From: Fischerella sp. JS2
Lineage (GTDB): Bacteria > Cyanobacteriota > Cyanobacteriia > Cyanobacteriales > Nostocaceae
Length of the DNA stretch: 64,000 bases
Reading direction: 5' to 3'
Assembly (NCBI RefSeq): GCF_032393985.1
Contig: NZ_CP135918.1
Span: forward strand, 4,651,724-4,715,723
Shown in pieces: positions 54,593 to 63,765 of this stretch. Position 1 is the first letter of the stretch, and every line of letters starts with the position of its first letter. Both the position numbers and the translations under genes were made by a program. Below the pieces are notes generated by a model. It was given only the letters and a program-made list of their open reading frames with translations. It did no database searches and had not been told where the DNA came from.

Positions 54593-54667
54593 TTGTTGGT
54601 TGTTGGTTGTTGGTCATTGGTCACTTTTTATTCTCCTCACACTCCCCATCACCCCATCACCATCACC

Positions 54668-54700
54668 CCTACCCTACGGGAAGCCGCTTGCGCGTCTACA
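54668..54700. repeat. Dispersed repeat at the mutT 3' end
   Basis: CCTACGGGAAGCCGCTTGCG and CGTCTACACC, inverse-strand copy of the repeat family seen at 681-720 and 38001-38043. It codes the last residues of the mutT product. Confidence 0.7.
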
Positions 54701-55126
54701 CCCCATCACCCCACCTTCCCACTCCCGCAATACAGCAATAATTTGAATATTCGCCTCTGGAAAAGCAAAAGACTCTAGTTGATCTACACTAACCCAGCGT
54801 ACTTCATCGCATTCTATGGGCTGGGGAATTCCTTGTATGAGGCGACAATGATGTACTGTGAGAGTAACACGGATATGGCTATAGGTATGGTCAATGGTAA
54901 TTATGTGTTCACCGACTTCAACCACTATTCCCAATTCTTCTTTTATTTCCCGTTGAATACACTCTTCGACAGTTTCATTTCTCTCGATTTTCCCTCCAGG
55001 AAATTCCCACAATCCACCCATTGCGCCTTCTTGACGACGGCGATCAATTAAAATTTGTCCTTGGTCATTTGCAATTACAGCAACACCTATAATTTTATGA
55101 GGTGGAACAAAAGTAGATTCATTCAT
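54674..55126 (-). CDS. mutT: MutT-type Nudix hydrolase (8-oxo-dGTP diphosphatase)
   Basis: 150 residues from the ATG at 55126; the frame is open upstream to 55195 but its extra part is CAACTA repeat translation. The Nudix box is complete: GGKIERNETVEECIQREIKE then ELGI (GX5EX7REUXEEXGU). The preceding MGGLWEFPGG and the later DHTYSHIRVTLTVHHCRL are MutT-like. It would hydrolyse 8-oxo-dGTP to its monophosphate. The last 12 residues (GVMGCRRASGFP) are coded by a dispersed repeat. The gene is convergent with sasA and read through the repeat. Confidence 0.88.
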   Translation of the reverse strand: MNESTFVPPHKIIGVAVIANDQGQILIDRRRQEGAMGGLWEFPGGKIERNETVEECIQREIKEELGIVVEVGEHIITIDHTYSHIRVTLTVHHCRLIQGIPQPIECDEVRWVSVDQLESFAFPEANIQIIAVLREWEGGVMGCRRASGFP

Positions 55127-55195
55127 AGATAGTTGTTGGTGATTGATGGTTGGTAGTTGGTGGTTGGTTATTTGGTAATCACAACTACCATACAA

Positions 55196-55519
55196 ACAAC
55201 AAAACTCGACAAATATTTATTTGCCGAGTATGTATTTTATGACAATTTGTATATTATCTTTTTAGTACTTCTGTTGCAGAGGCTGAGTAAATCAAGTATC
55301 TTCATGTACACTATCATCACAATACTTGCTGAATCAGCTTATTCTCTTTAACAGAACTTTAATTGACTTCTAGACTACTTTAGCTTTCTGATTTGTCTCT
55401 ATGCTTTTGAACTAAAGACTAGAAGGATTTCGCAGAGAATAATTTTGAATTTATTTTATGTGATTAAGACAAAGCATGAAGTCAATGTGTTTGATCTATT
55501 AATAGCCAGTTTTTATTTG
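55196..55519. other. Intergenic region between mutT and the DUF760 gene
   Basis: One possible hairpin, CTCG-A-CAAAT...ATTTG-C-CGAG at 55204-55227, followed on the minus strand by TTTT; it may end a minus-strand transcript. The rest holds nothing recognisable. Confidence 0.4.
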
Positions 55520-55867
55520 CTATTCAACTTCATAATCATTGTTGACTTCTGTACCTTGCAGCGCTAATTCAAAGTTCATTCTCTGTTCAGCATTACGCAA
55601 AAAGTAACCGCTAATCATAGCAGATGCTAGTAGACGACCGAGATTTTCACGGCTAGTGGTAATTGTGACGCCGAAGTGTTCAGATGGTAAATTACCCAAC
55701 AGTCCTATGATGTTCCGTTCCATTACCTGAAATACTTCAGGAGAATTAGGTTTAGATAGTTGAGTAACGGTATCTGGACTCAATGATTTAACATACTGCC
55801 AAAGCAAGTTCTCGGTTTCTGACTCACTGTTAAAAAATTCTGAGACTCGATTGGATTGGTTGCTCAC
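55520..55867 (-). CDS. DUF760 family protein
   Basis: 115 residues. Family signature: NLLWQYVKSLSPDTVTQLS, then VFQVMERNIIGLLGNLPSE, FGVTITTSRENLGRLLASAM and SGYFLRNAEQRMNFELALQ. DUF760 proteins are found in cyanobacteria and chloroplasts, soluble and of unknown function; plant relatives include UV-responsive chloroplast proteins, but I would not extend that here. The start codon is an ATG at 55867, preceded by GGAGGAAA, a good ribosome binding site. It lies between two genes of unrelated role, with the next gene upstream (sigma factor) about 380 bases away. Confidence 0.85.
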   Translation of the reverse strand: MSNQSNRVSEFFNSESETENLLWQYVKSLSPDTVTQLSKPNSPEVFQVMERNIIGLLGNLPSEHFGVTITTSRENLGRLLASAMISGYFLRNAEQRMNFELALQGTEVNNDYEVE

Positions 55868-56250
55868 GTTTTTCCTCCTGTACTATCACAGCAGCTAAAC
55901 AGATTGAGTAAGCTTGAATCACAGATATTCATAATCTGTTTGACTTTGCTATTGCTGTTGTGTGTTCCTGCAAACTAATGTAACAGGTACAGTTGGTGTT
56001 GACAGTGGGTGTAACCGTACCAAAGAAAGCGGAAAGTATCACCAGGTTATTGGTTAGTAGTTAGTGGTTAGTGGGTACAGACGCGATGTTCCTCGCGTCT
56101 GTACATTAATGGTTAGTGGTAAACAACAAATTTAGTTAAAAAAGTAGCAGGAGGGTGTAAGGGTGAATGCATTTTTCTAATGACTACCAACTACCAACTA
56201 CTAACTACTAACTACTAATGTACAGACGCGATTAATCGCGTCTCTACTAA
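55868..56250. repeat. Palindromic and heptamer repeats between DUF760 and the sigma gene
   Basis: Two copies of the GTACAGACGCGA family: 56075-56104 (perfect 12-bp arms, GTACAGACGCGA and TCGCGTCTGTAC) and 56220-56247. CTAACTA heptamers fill most of the gap. The second copy begins four bases after the sigma gene's stop and could end its transcript. Confidence 0.75.
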
Positions 56251-57297
56251 CTAACTTGCTAAATATTCATTGATACCGAGTTTCGATTTACGGAGTTTAC
56301 TGAGGGCTTCTCGTTCTATTTGTCGTACTCGTTCGCGACTGATATTGAGTATTTCGCCGATCTTTGCCAATGTTAGGGCGTGTCCGTCGTTTAAACCAAA
56401 ACGCAAGGATATTACTTCCCGTTGTTGTGGCGTGAGTTCTGCCATAAGACGTTCTAAGTCACCAGACAAGGAAGACTGTGTCACAAACTCTTCGGGAGAT
56501 GCTCCTGGATCTTCTAGCATTTCTCCTAATTCGGTATCATAGTTATCTCCCAAGCGTATATCTAGAGACAGAGGTACACGTGCTTTTTCTAGATACTCTC
56601 GTACTTGTTTGGGAGTTAAGTCTAGTTCTTGCGCTAATTCTGCAACTGAAGGGGCGCGTCCTAATCTCTGAGATAATTGACGTTGTGCCTTTTTAATTTT
56701 ATTCAGTTTCTCGGTGATGTGAATTGGCAGTCGAATCGTACGCCCTTTTTCAGCGATCGCGCGAGTGATGGCTTGACGTATCCACCAATAAGCATAGGTG
56801 GAAAATCTATAGCCTTTAGTGGGGTCAAATTTCTCTACACCGCGCTGCATCCCAATGCTACCTTCCTGAATTAAGTCAAGCAAATCGACGTTGCGCTTAA
56901 TATATTTTTTCGCCACAGAAACCACCAGTCGCAGATTAGCTTCTACCATCTTGCGCTTAGCAATTTCGGCATCAGCGATCGCTCGCTCTAATTCCGTCGG
57001 TTCTAACTGTGTCGCTGTCGCCCATTCTTCTAATGTTGGTTCACGACCTAACTGGGTGGCAAGTAACTCTCTAACTTCGTGCAGGGCTGTTGCCCGTTGC
57101 ACCTGTTTGCCATAAAAAATCTCTTCCTCGTGTGTCAACAATGGCACGCGACCAATTTCACGTAGGTAAGTCCGCACTAGGTCTGTAGCTGTCTGAGCGG
57201 TCTTCATGGCACTACTCTTTAATAATTCTGGGTGTGGAAGTAAGTCATTTATGGATGCCTGCACCTGGGTGACTACCCAGTCAAACTGGGAACCCAT
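56251..57297 (-). CDS. RNA polymerase group 2 sigma factor (sigma-70 family)
   Basis: 348 residues from an ATG at 57297; an internal ATG at 57207 would give a start closer to [20 protein letters not shown]. Region 1.2 is present ([20 protein letters not shown]), region 2 with [38 protein letters not shown] and [20 protein letters not shown], region 3 with [20 protein letters not shown], and region 4 with [15 protein letters not shown] then [19 protein letters not shown]. There is no region 1.1, so it is a non-essential, alternative (group 2) factor like SigB-E of cyanobacteria; a more exact name needs a tree. A palindrome upstream might be an operator. Confidence 0.92.
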   Translation of the reverse strand: MGSQFDWVVTQVQASINDLLPHPELLKSSAMKTAQTATDLVRTYLREIGRVPLLTHEEEIFYGKQVQRATALHEVRELLATQLGREPTLEEWATATQLEPTELERAIADAEIAKRKMVEANLRLVVSVAKKYIKRNVDLLDLIQEGSIGMQRGVEKFDPTKGYRFSTYAYWWIRQAITRAIAEKGRTIRLPIHITEKLNKIKKAQRQLSQRLGRAPSVAELAQELDLTPKQVREYLEKARVPLSLDIRLGDNYDTELGEMLEDPGASPEEFVTQSSLSGDLERLMAELTPQQREVISLRFGLNDGHALTLAKIGEILNISRERVRQIEREALSKLRKSKLGINEYLAS

Positions 57298-57821
57298 GCT
57301 GTAATTTGCAATTTACACGCCCACTAAGATGAGGACGACTGTTAATGTTCCGATTTGTTCTCAGTTGTTAAAGACTATAATTGCTTTTCTTGATGCACAA
57401 GTATCTACGGATAGAAAGATGGTATTTTGTAAAACATTTTACTATTGTTACATTGTTAAGCATTGTAACATTTATGATAATTTTTTGACTAGAGGACAGA
57501 CTAAAATTGTATGTTCTTTTTGCTAACTTCGGCTACGTATTTTTCTGAAATTGTATCTACCAGCTTATTCCATAACTCTAGCAAGGGCAAGAATTTTTTC
57601 TAATATTTCTTAACAAAACACAATATTAACTATAATGATAACCCTATGAAAGAATTAAGTTTTTAATGGGTAATGGGGACAAGGCAGACATAATCAATTC
57701 AAAATTCAACCAAGCAAAATTCACGCATCAAGAACTTTTGACTTGTTTGCCCCATGCCCAATGACAATTGACCAATGACAATTGACAATTGACCAATCCC
57801 CAATCCCCAATCCCTTATCCC
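57298..57821. other. Intergenic region between carB and the sigma gene
   Basis: Contains the inverted repeat at 57446-57470; CAATGACAATTGACC-type degenerate repeats at about 57740-57815, ending at the carB stop. No gene is seen. Confidence 0.5.
57446..57470. promoter_or_regulatory. Inverted repeat upstream of the sigma gene
   Basis: TGTTACA and TGTAACA, eleven bases apart (57446-57470), 149 bases upstream of the start. The symmetry is imperfect beyond the seven bases. It is an operator candidate only. Confidence 0.3.
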
Positions 57822-60800
57822 TTATGGAACCATGCAATATTCTTGGATCACTTTCACATCTAAGGTTGTGTTTTGCAGAGTACGGATAGCAGCGACGGTG
57901 GCTTTGGCACCAGCAATAGTAGTGATAATGGGAATTTTGTAAGCTAAGGCTGTACGCCGAATCAGTCTAGCGTCGCTTTGGGCTTCTTCTCCAGAAGGTG
58001 TGTTAATAATCAGTTGAATTTTGTGATTTTTGATTGCATCCAAAACATGGGGGCGGCCTTCATGGAGTTTTAATACTAACTCAACTTCTAAACCATGTTC
58101 TTGGAGGACACGGCGAGTACCATCGGTAGCCATGACACCAAAGCCCAAATCCATAAATTCTTTGACTACTGGTACTGCTGCTGCTTTGTCGCGATCATTC
58201 ATTGAAACAAAAACTGTACCACTTAAGGGTAAACGTTCGCCAGCCCCTAATTCTGCCTTAGCAAAGGCGCGGCCAAAATCACTATCTATGCCCATAACTT
58301 CACCAGTAGAGCGCATTTCTGGACCGAGGATGGTATCAGTACCAGGAAATTTATTAAATGGTAGTACAGCCTCCTTCACGGCAATATGGGATGGTATAAC
58401 TTCTTTTGTAAAGCTTAGTTCTTCCAAAGTCTTACCTGACATAATTAAGGATGCCAGTTTTGCCAAAGGTACGCCTGTAGCTTTAGAAACAAATGGTACA
58501 GTCCGAGAGGCACGGGGATTAGCTTCTAAAATGTAAACTTGGGGCGATTCAGTTTGGGAACCAGCTACAGCAAATTGGATATTCATCAACCCCACTACAT
58601 TTAGTGCTTGTGCCAATTGCACTGTCCACTGACGAATCTGATCAAGAACTGTTGCAGATAAGGAAATAGCAGGTAAAGAACACGCCGAATCTCCTGAGTG
58701 GATACCGGCTTGTTCAATGTGTTCCATAATCCCACCAATGACTACTCTACCTGTGTGGTCAGCGATCGCATCCACATCGACTTCGATCGCATTTTCTAGA
58801 AACTTATCGATTAAAATTGGGTGTTCTGGTTCCACTTGTACCGCAAAGGTCATGTAGCGTTCTAGTTCTGTATCAGAGTAGACTATTTCCATTGCTCTAC
58901 CTCCTAATACATAGCTAGGACGCACTACTACCGGATAGCCAATACGTTTAGCGACAATCAACGCATCTTCATAAGTACGGGCTATTCCATTTGCTGGTTG
59001 GGCAATATTTAATTGTTTGAGAATCTTCTCAAACCGCTCCCGGTCTTCGGCAATGTCAATAGAATCTGGAGAAGTACCCCAAATTTTGGTAATTGGTAAT
59101 TGGTTAGGTTCTTCTCCATTACTAATTACCGATAACCCATTATTAAGTTGGTTTAAATACTTCTGCAACTGTACAGCCAATTTCAATGGTGTTTGTCCAC
59201 CAAACTGCACAATTATACCTACTGGATTTTCTGCCTCAATGATGTTTAAGACATCTTCTTTTGTCAGTGGTTCAAAATAAAGGCGATCGCTTGTGTCATA
59301 ATCTGTTGACACAGTTTCGGGGTTGGAGTTGACCATGATTGTTTCATAGCCTGCGTTTTTGAGTGCAAAAGCAGCATGACAACAACAATAGTCAAATTCT
59401 ATTCCCTGTCCAATTCGGTTTGGCCCGCCTCCCAAAATCATGACTTTGGGTTTATCAGTAGGCAAAATCTCTGTTTCTTGTTCGTAGGTAGAGTAGTAGT
59501 AAGGAGTAAATGCCTCAAACTCAGCCGCGCAGGTATCAACAGTTTTGTAAACTGGAATAACACCTAATTGTTTGCGGTATGCCCTAACTTCATCTTCTGT
59601 GGTTTTGCTGGCATAGGCAATCTGGCGATCACTAAATCCTTGCCGCTTTACCTCATACATTTGCTCTTTTGTCAACTGTCGCAAGGATGTACGCTTGAGG
59701 AATTTTTCTATTTCTAGTAGTTCCTGCATTTTTTCTAGGAACCAGGGGTCAATACCTGTCAACTCATAAATTTCTTCAATGCTTAACCCCAATTGCATAG
59801 CGTGGCGCACAGCAAAAATGCGCTCAGGATTTGGTGTTCGTAGTTGGGCGCGAATTTGCTCACCACTGGGGAGTTTTTCTTTGATGTCGCATCCCCAACC
59901 AGCACGTCCTGTTTCTAGAGAACGCAAAGCTTTTTGGAAAGACTCATTAAATGTCCGTCCCATTGCCATTGCTTCCCCTACAGACTTCATTTGTGTGGTC
60001 AACACTGGTTCCGAACCGGGGAATTTTTCAAAGGCGAATCGGGGTATTTTGGTGACTACATAATCTATAGTCGGCTCAAAAGAAGCAGGAGTTTTTTTCG
60101 TAATGTCGTTTTTGATTTCGTCTAAGCTGTAGCCGACAGCTAACTTGGCTGCCATTTTGGCGATCGGGAAACCAGTTGCTTTACTTGCCAAAGCTGAAGA
60201 ACGAGAAACACGGGGGTTCATTTCGATCACAACTACTTCCCCATCTACAGGATTGACAGCAAACTGAATATTAGAACCACCAGTTTCCACACCAATCTCA
60301 CGGATAATTTTAATTGCCATGTCCCGTAGCCGTTGATATTCCTTGTCAGTAAGGGTTTGGGCAGGGGCGACGGTAATAGAGTCTCCGGTATGGATACCCA
60401 TCGGATCTAAGTTTTCAATTGAGCAGATAATAACAACGTTATCTGCCAAGTCCCGCATGACTTCCAGTTCGTATTCTTTCCAACCCAATAGGGACTGATC
60501 AATCAGAATTTGCGATACAGGCGAAGCATCAATTCCTGTTTGGGCCATTTCCGCAAATTCTTCTTCATTGTAAGCAATACCACCACCAGTACCACCTAAG
60601 GTAAAGGCAGGACGAATAATTAAAGGATAAGTACCAATGCGCCGGGCAATTACTTTTGCTTCTTCTAGTGATGAAGCTGTGCCACTCGGACACACTTTCA
60701 CACCAATTTTAGCCATCGCGTCGTTAAACAGTTGCCTGTCTTCCGCTTTTTCTATCGCTGGTAACTTTGCACCAATTAACTCAACGTTATACTGTTCTAG

Positions 60801-61121
60801 CACTCCACTTTTTGCCAAAGTCACAGCAATGTTGAGGGCGGTTTGTCCTCCCATTGTTGGTAATAAGGCGTCGGGGCGTTCTTTGGCGATCACTTTTTCG
60901 ACTAATTCTGGTGTTAGCGGTTCAATATAGGTGCGATCGGCGGTTTCTGGGTCGGTCATAATCGTAGCAGGATTGGAGTTGACCAACACTACTTCATAAC
61001 CTTCTTCTCGTAACGCTTTACAAGCCTGTGTTCCAGAGTAGTCAAACTCACAAGCTTGTCCAATTACTATTGGACCTGACCCTAATAGCAGAATCTTTTT
61101 AATGTCATCACGGCGTGGCAT
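57822..61121 (-). CDS. carB: Carbamoyl phosphate synthase large subunit
   Basis: 1099 residues, from an ATG at 61121. It shows the two-fold duplicated ATP-grasp architecture. First half: [58 protein letters not shown] and [20 protein letters not shown]. Second half: [39 protein letters not shown] and [20 protein letters not shown]. An allosteric MGS-like domain ends the protein ([40 protein letters not shown]). The enzyme makes carbamoyl phosphate for arginine and pyrimidine synthesis with the CarA subunit, which is not in the window. A stretch in the middle, [19 protein letters not shown], looks like an insertion. Confidence 0.97.
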   Translation of the reverse strand: MPRRDDIKKILLLGSGPIVIGQACEFDYSGTQACKALREEGYEVVLVNSNPATIMTDPETADRTYIEPLTPELVEKVIAKERPDALLPTMGGQTALNIAVTLAKSGVLEQYNVELIGAKLPAIEKAEDRQLFNDAMAKIGVKVCPSGTASSLEEAKVIARRIGTYPLIIRPAFTLGGTGGGIAYNEEEFAEMAQTGIDASPVSQILIDQSLLGWKEYELEVMRDLADNVVIICSIENLDPMGIHTGDSITVAPAQTLTDKEYQRLRDMAIKIIREIGVETGGSNIQFAVNPVDGEVVVIEMNPRVSRSSALASKATGFPIAKMAAKLAVGYSLDEIKNDITKKTPASFEPTIDYVVTKIPRFAFEKFPGSEPVLTTQMKSVGEAMAMGRTFNESFQKALRSLETGRAGWGCDIKEKLPSGEQIRAQLRTPNPERIFAVRHAMQLGLSIEEIYELTGIDPWFLEKMQELLEIEKFLKRTSLRQLTKEQMYEVKRQGFSDRQIAYASKTTEDEVRAYRKQLGVIPVYKTVDTCAAEFEAFTPYYYSTYEQETEILPTDKPKVMILGGGPNRIGQGIEFDYCCCHAAFALKNAGYETIMVNSNPETVSTDYDTSDRLYFEPLTKEDVLNIIEAENPVGIIVQFGGQTPLKLAVQLQKYLNQLNNGLSVISNGEEPNQLPITKIWGTSPDSIDIAEDRERFEKILKQLNIAQPANGIARTYEDALIVAKRIGYPVVVRPSYVLGGRAMEIVYSDTELERYMTFAVQVEPEHPILIDKFLENAIEVDVDAIADHTGRVVIGGIMEHIEQAGIHSGDSACSLPAISLSATVLDQIRQWTVQLAQALNVVGLMNIQFAVAGSQTESPQVYILEANPRASRTVPFVSKATGVPLAKLASLIMSGKTLEELSFTKEVIPSHIAVKEAVLPFNKFPGTDTILGPEMRSTGEVMGIDSDFGRAFAKAELGAGERLPLSGTVFVSMNDRDKAAAVPVVKEFMDLGFGVMATDGTRRVLQEHGLEVELVLKLHEGRPHVLDAIKNHKIQLIINTPSGEEAQSDARLIRRTALAYKIPIITTIAGAKATVAAIRTLQNTTLDVKVIQEYCMVP
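59090..59150 (-). repeat. Probable in-frame repeat inside carB
   Basis: TTGGTAATTGGTAATTGG units code part of the extra peptide [19 protein letters not shown], just before the conserved [11 protein letters not shown]. It is less clear than the lysA, ClC and kinase cases. Confidence 0.4.
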
Positions 61122-61786
61122 AGTTCTTGTTTTGGAGTAAGAGAATACAAATCCTGATTATTTTAAGGGTCTTTACCCACTACTAATGCTGTTTATTATC
61201 AACTTTTCTAGACAAAATCACAGTGACCAACTAAAGAAAAGCCACTCTTGTTGATTTTCCTGGTGTTACCAGTATTTTGTGTAATTGCTTGCTGTTGATA
61301 GAAGCACTCAGACGATTTTGGATTGACTCCACGGATAAATCTGCTTTCTTCTACCCTGGGAGGAATCATTCGTCAGCTAAAGTTATAGAAGTCTCACAAT
61401 TATAAATACAGTTAAATTACACTTTCATTTTAGTTTTTAGTTTTTTAAACATGTTTTTACCATTTTTTATATCTAAAATTACATGTAGGAGAGATGTAGC
61501 ATTTTTAATTTGCTTGCTGATAAATTTGATTTTTATCAATACAACCATAATTTTATTTTTAACTCTACATAAATTAAGTTTTCAAATTTTAGACTTTTTT
61601 CATTCAAGAATATTTTTTATAAAAAAATAATAATTTTCTAGAACAGTGACACTGTGTGTTGATATATACAAGAATAAAAAGGCAGAGAAATTAAAAATTG
61701 GATCTCTGCCTTTTTTATAATTTTTTACAACTAACACTTGCAAATTTTTTTGAAGTTTAACAAAAGGATTTGAAAGCGATTAGGTG
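61122..61786. other. Intergenic region between carB and dps
   Basis: A+T-rich. Besides the terminator at 61675-61716 nothing is recognised; long runs of A and T occur at about 61425-61630. Confidence 0.5.
61675..61716 (-). terminator. Terminator downstream of dps
   Basis: GGCAGAGA and TCTCTGCC arms (61681-61688, 61703-61710) with A residues on the left and T residues on the right, so it could act in both directions. It lies 71 bases past the dps stop. Confidence 0.9.
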
Positions 61787-62341
61787 TTAGTTTTGAACAC
61801 GTTGAACGAAACCTAAAGTTAAACTATCCTTAGCAAGGAAATGAGCTAAATGGTAAGCTCTTTCTTCAGTTTTCAAAAGGATTTTTTCGTAGAGGTAACG
61901 TGTAGCGCGATCGCCTAAACTTTCTGCCTGAGAAGCTTGGCTACGGATCAATTTAATCATAGCTTGCTCTGCTTTGAGGTCATTTACTACCATGTCACGG
62001 CAAGAAAAGACACCATCTATTTCTTGTTCAAAGCAGCACAGTTCTGCCAATTTAGCAAAAGTAGCAACTGGTACTCCTCCCAGGCCATTTAAGCGTTCAC
62101 CAATGTCATGGATGTGTTCTTGTATTTCTTGATAGCTATCGTTAAAAAATTCGTGCAGGGAGTAGAATTCTGCACCTTCAACTACGAAATGATGCTTTTG
62201 ATACTGTAAAGCCAGACCTTGAAAACTAGCTAGAACAACGTTAAATCCTTCGCAAACTGGAGCGGTAACACTGCGATCCAGTAACACAGGATTGTCATAA
62301 ACTTGACCAAAATTTTGTAATAAAGTTTGCGTTTCAGACAT
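61787..62341 (-). CDS. Dps-type ferritin, His-type ferroxidase variant
   Basis: 184 residues, ATG at 62341 with GAGGAG six bases upstream. Dps four-helix bundle: [59 protein letters not shown]. In E. coli Dps the ferroxidase site uses His51, His63, Asp67, Asp78 and Glu82. By position this protein has His51, His63, Asn67, His78 and Glu82: two acid ligands are exchanged. A His-type class with these changes has been described, with Nostoc punctiforme Dps4 as type member. The protein would form a dodecamer storing iron and consuming peroxide or oxygen, perhaps without DNA binding (no Lys-rich tail). A promoter with a palindromic spacer precedes it. Confidence 0.93.
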   Translation of the reverse strand: MSETQTLLQNFGQVYDNPVLLDRSVTAPVCEGFNVVLASFQGLALQYQKHHFVVEGAEFYSLHEFFNDSYQEIQEHIHDIGERLNGLGGVPVATFAKLAELCCFEQEIDGVFSCRDMVVNDLKAEQAMIKLIRSQASQAESLGDRATRYLYEKILLKTEERAYHLAHFLAKDSLTLGFVQRVQN

Positions 62342-62771
62342 TGTTCTCCTCGCTTTTGAGCAGCTATAGTTTCTAACTGCTTAGGTTTTTACATATTAGC
62401 ATTTTAAAAATGAAAACCAACTGGAGCAATATGATTAAATTCTGATTTTTTTACTAAACAAAACTTCTGTATATTTATTATTGAAAATACATATCATCAA
62501 ATCGTTTGACATATATTAGCCATTAAGAGCAGTTAGCTACACAACTGAGCAGTAGGCGGTGTTGTCGTTTGTTAGCAATGAATAGAGTTTGTATAAAAGG
62601 TAAAAATTTTCATTAAGTAGAAAGAAAGAAGTGCCAATGGAAAACCTTATGCCTTCTCTCCAGATCAGAGAGCAGAATAATTTCATGCAATCAAATAAAA
62701 ATATGTTCAAGTTGATTATTGGCTCTAAATTTTCATTTTTCTACGATTGTATGAAACCATCCTGCTTCAAT
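62342..62771. other. Intergenic region upstream of dps
   Basis: Besides the promoter at 62393-62420, there is an open + strand frame at 62631-62843 whose product lacks any family signs. No gene is claimed. Confidence 0.45.
62393..62420 (-). promoter_or_regulatory. dps promoter with palindromic spacer
   Basis: Minus strand: TTGGTT (62420-62415), 16 bases, TAATAT (62398-62393) preceded by TGC, an extended -10. The palindrome CATTTT, A, AAAATG fills 62400-62412, inside the spacer. It is an operator candidate, for example for a Fur- or PerR-like regulator; this is inference. Confidence 0.45.
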
Positions 62772-63563
62772 TTAGACTATTCGAGTCACTTGCTGATTCA
62801 AGCGGGGCCTGCCAAACCGTTCCCAAGCATTACCACCCCGTAGAAACAGTTCCATCCAACGTAATGGTTCTTTTGACTTTGCTGATCGCCAACCTGAACT
62901 ACCGGGAGCAAAAGCCAAAGTTCCTTCGGGAACTTTAAAACTACCATCAGAATAGATAGCATCACTAACCACATCTCCAATGCGGATCACAATCTTGCTT
63001 TCAGGCTCCAGATTCACTGTATGTGCTGCAATAGTAGTTTTGATATTGCCGTAACCATCAATCCAGGCAATACGATCGCTTGGTACATCTGGAATTTGCT
63101 CAGGCAGCAAGCTGTCTCCTAAAATACTAAAATCTTCACCCGCGATCACAGCTGCCGCAGGCGGAAAGACATCCCGTGAGCGAAATTGTGAACCACCGCG
63201 AGAAACATTGACCGTTCGCAAGACCTGACTATGATGTTTGATAAATGACAGCGTATAGCCTGCATTTACACCCACTACTTTGACACCATTAGATAACAAA
63301 GCATAGGTTAATCCCTCACCCTCATTGTCCCGACGGGCTTGTGGATCATCTTGACGAGGAGCGCAGTTGTGATAAATCAGGCGATCGCCAGGCCCAGGGT
63401 TCAGCCCTAATTGAGCTATCCAAAAACCTGTTGCCAAGGTACTGAAGGGAGGAACCGAAAGCAAATGAATCTGGGCTTGAGGAAAAGCCATCAGGAGACG
63501 TTGGCTGACTTCAGCAAATGCCGGATCTCCTGTACCGTAGTCTGCAATGACGCAGATAAACAT
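62772..63563 (-). CDS. SAM hydroxide adenosyltransferase (DUF62) family protein
   Basis: 263 residues. The start FICVIADYGTGDPAFAEVSQ is the SAM hydrolase/fluorinase-like N-terminal motif with Asp-Tyr-Gly-Thr. The middle VKVVGVNAGYTLSFIKH and the GSQFRSRDVFPPAAAVIAGE segment, with Arg-Asp-x-Phe, form the catalytic centre as in the DUF62 family; the C-terminal beta domain begins near RIAWIDGYGNIKTTIAAHTV. The enzyme would cut S-adenosylmethionine to adenosine and methionine using hydroxide. It shows no halide-specific residues. It is divergent from the kinase-like gene that starts at 63766. Confidence 0.85.
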   Translation of the reverse strand: MFICVIADYGTGDPAFAEVSQRLLMAFPQAQIHLLSVPPFSTLATGFWIAQLGLNPGPGDRLIYHNCAPRQDDPQARRDNEGEGLTYALLSNGVKVVGVNAGYTLSFIKHHSQVLRTVNVSRGGSQFRSRDVFPPAAAVIAGEDFSILGDSLLPEQIPDVPSDRIAWIDGYGNIKTTIAAHTVNLEPESKIVIRIGDVVSDAIYSDGSFKVPEGTLAFAPGSSGWRSAKSKEPLRWMELFLRGGNAWERFGRPRLNQQVTRIV

Positions 63564-63765
63564 TTTGCTCCTCCAGGTTAGGAATTATAATTGGCTATTC
63601 CATGTTTTGCTCACCAGTAGTCTAGATGCGATCGCAACTAGATGCAAGAATTCTATACAACATTATGTGTGAATCCTGGAAATTCGGGTAGGCTAAGAAT
63701 GACTCTAGATCATCTAACCGTAATGTATAATCCCGAACAGCTTCACTACTCTCAGGGGACTCAGT

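Noticed and set aside
55157-55351. Plus-strand frame of 64 codons
   Set aside because: A+T-rich, hydrophobic by composition, begins in heptamer repeats, no Shine-Dalgarno.
57329-57526. Plus-strand frame of 65 codons next to the sigma gene
   Set aside because: Cys/Phe-rich composition typical of A+T-rich noncoding DNA; no start signal.
58030-58536. Plus-strand frame of 168 codons antisense to carB
   Set aside because: Lies wholly within carB, whose family motifs are certain; Ser/Pro-rich antisense frames are common opposite such genes.
62631-62843. Plus-strand frame of 70 codons upstream of the SAM enzyme gene
   Set aside because: No ribosome binding site of note, no family likeness, and it overlaps the 3' end of the gene at 62772 on the other strand.
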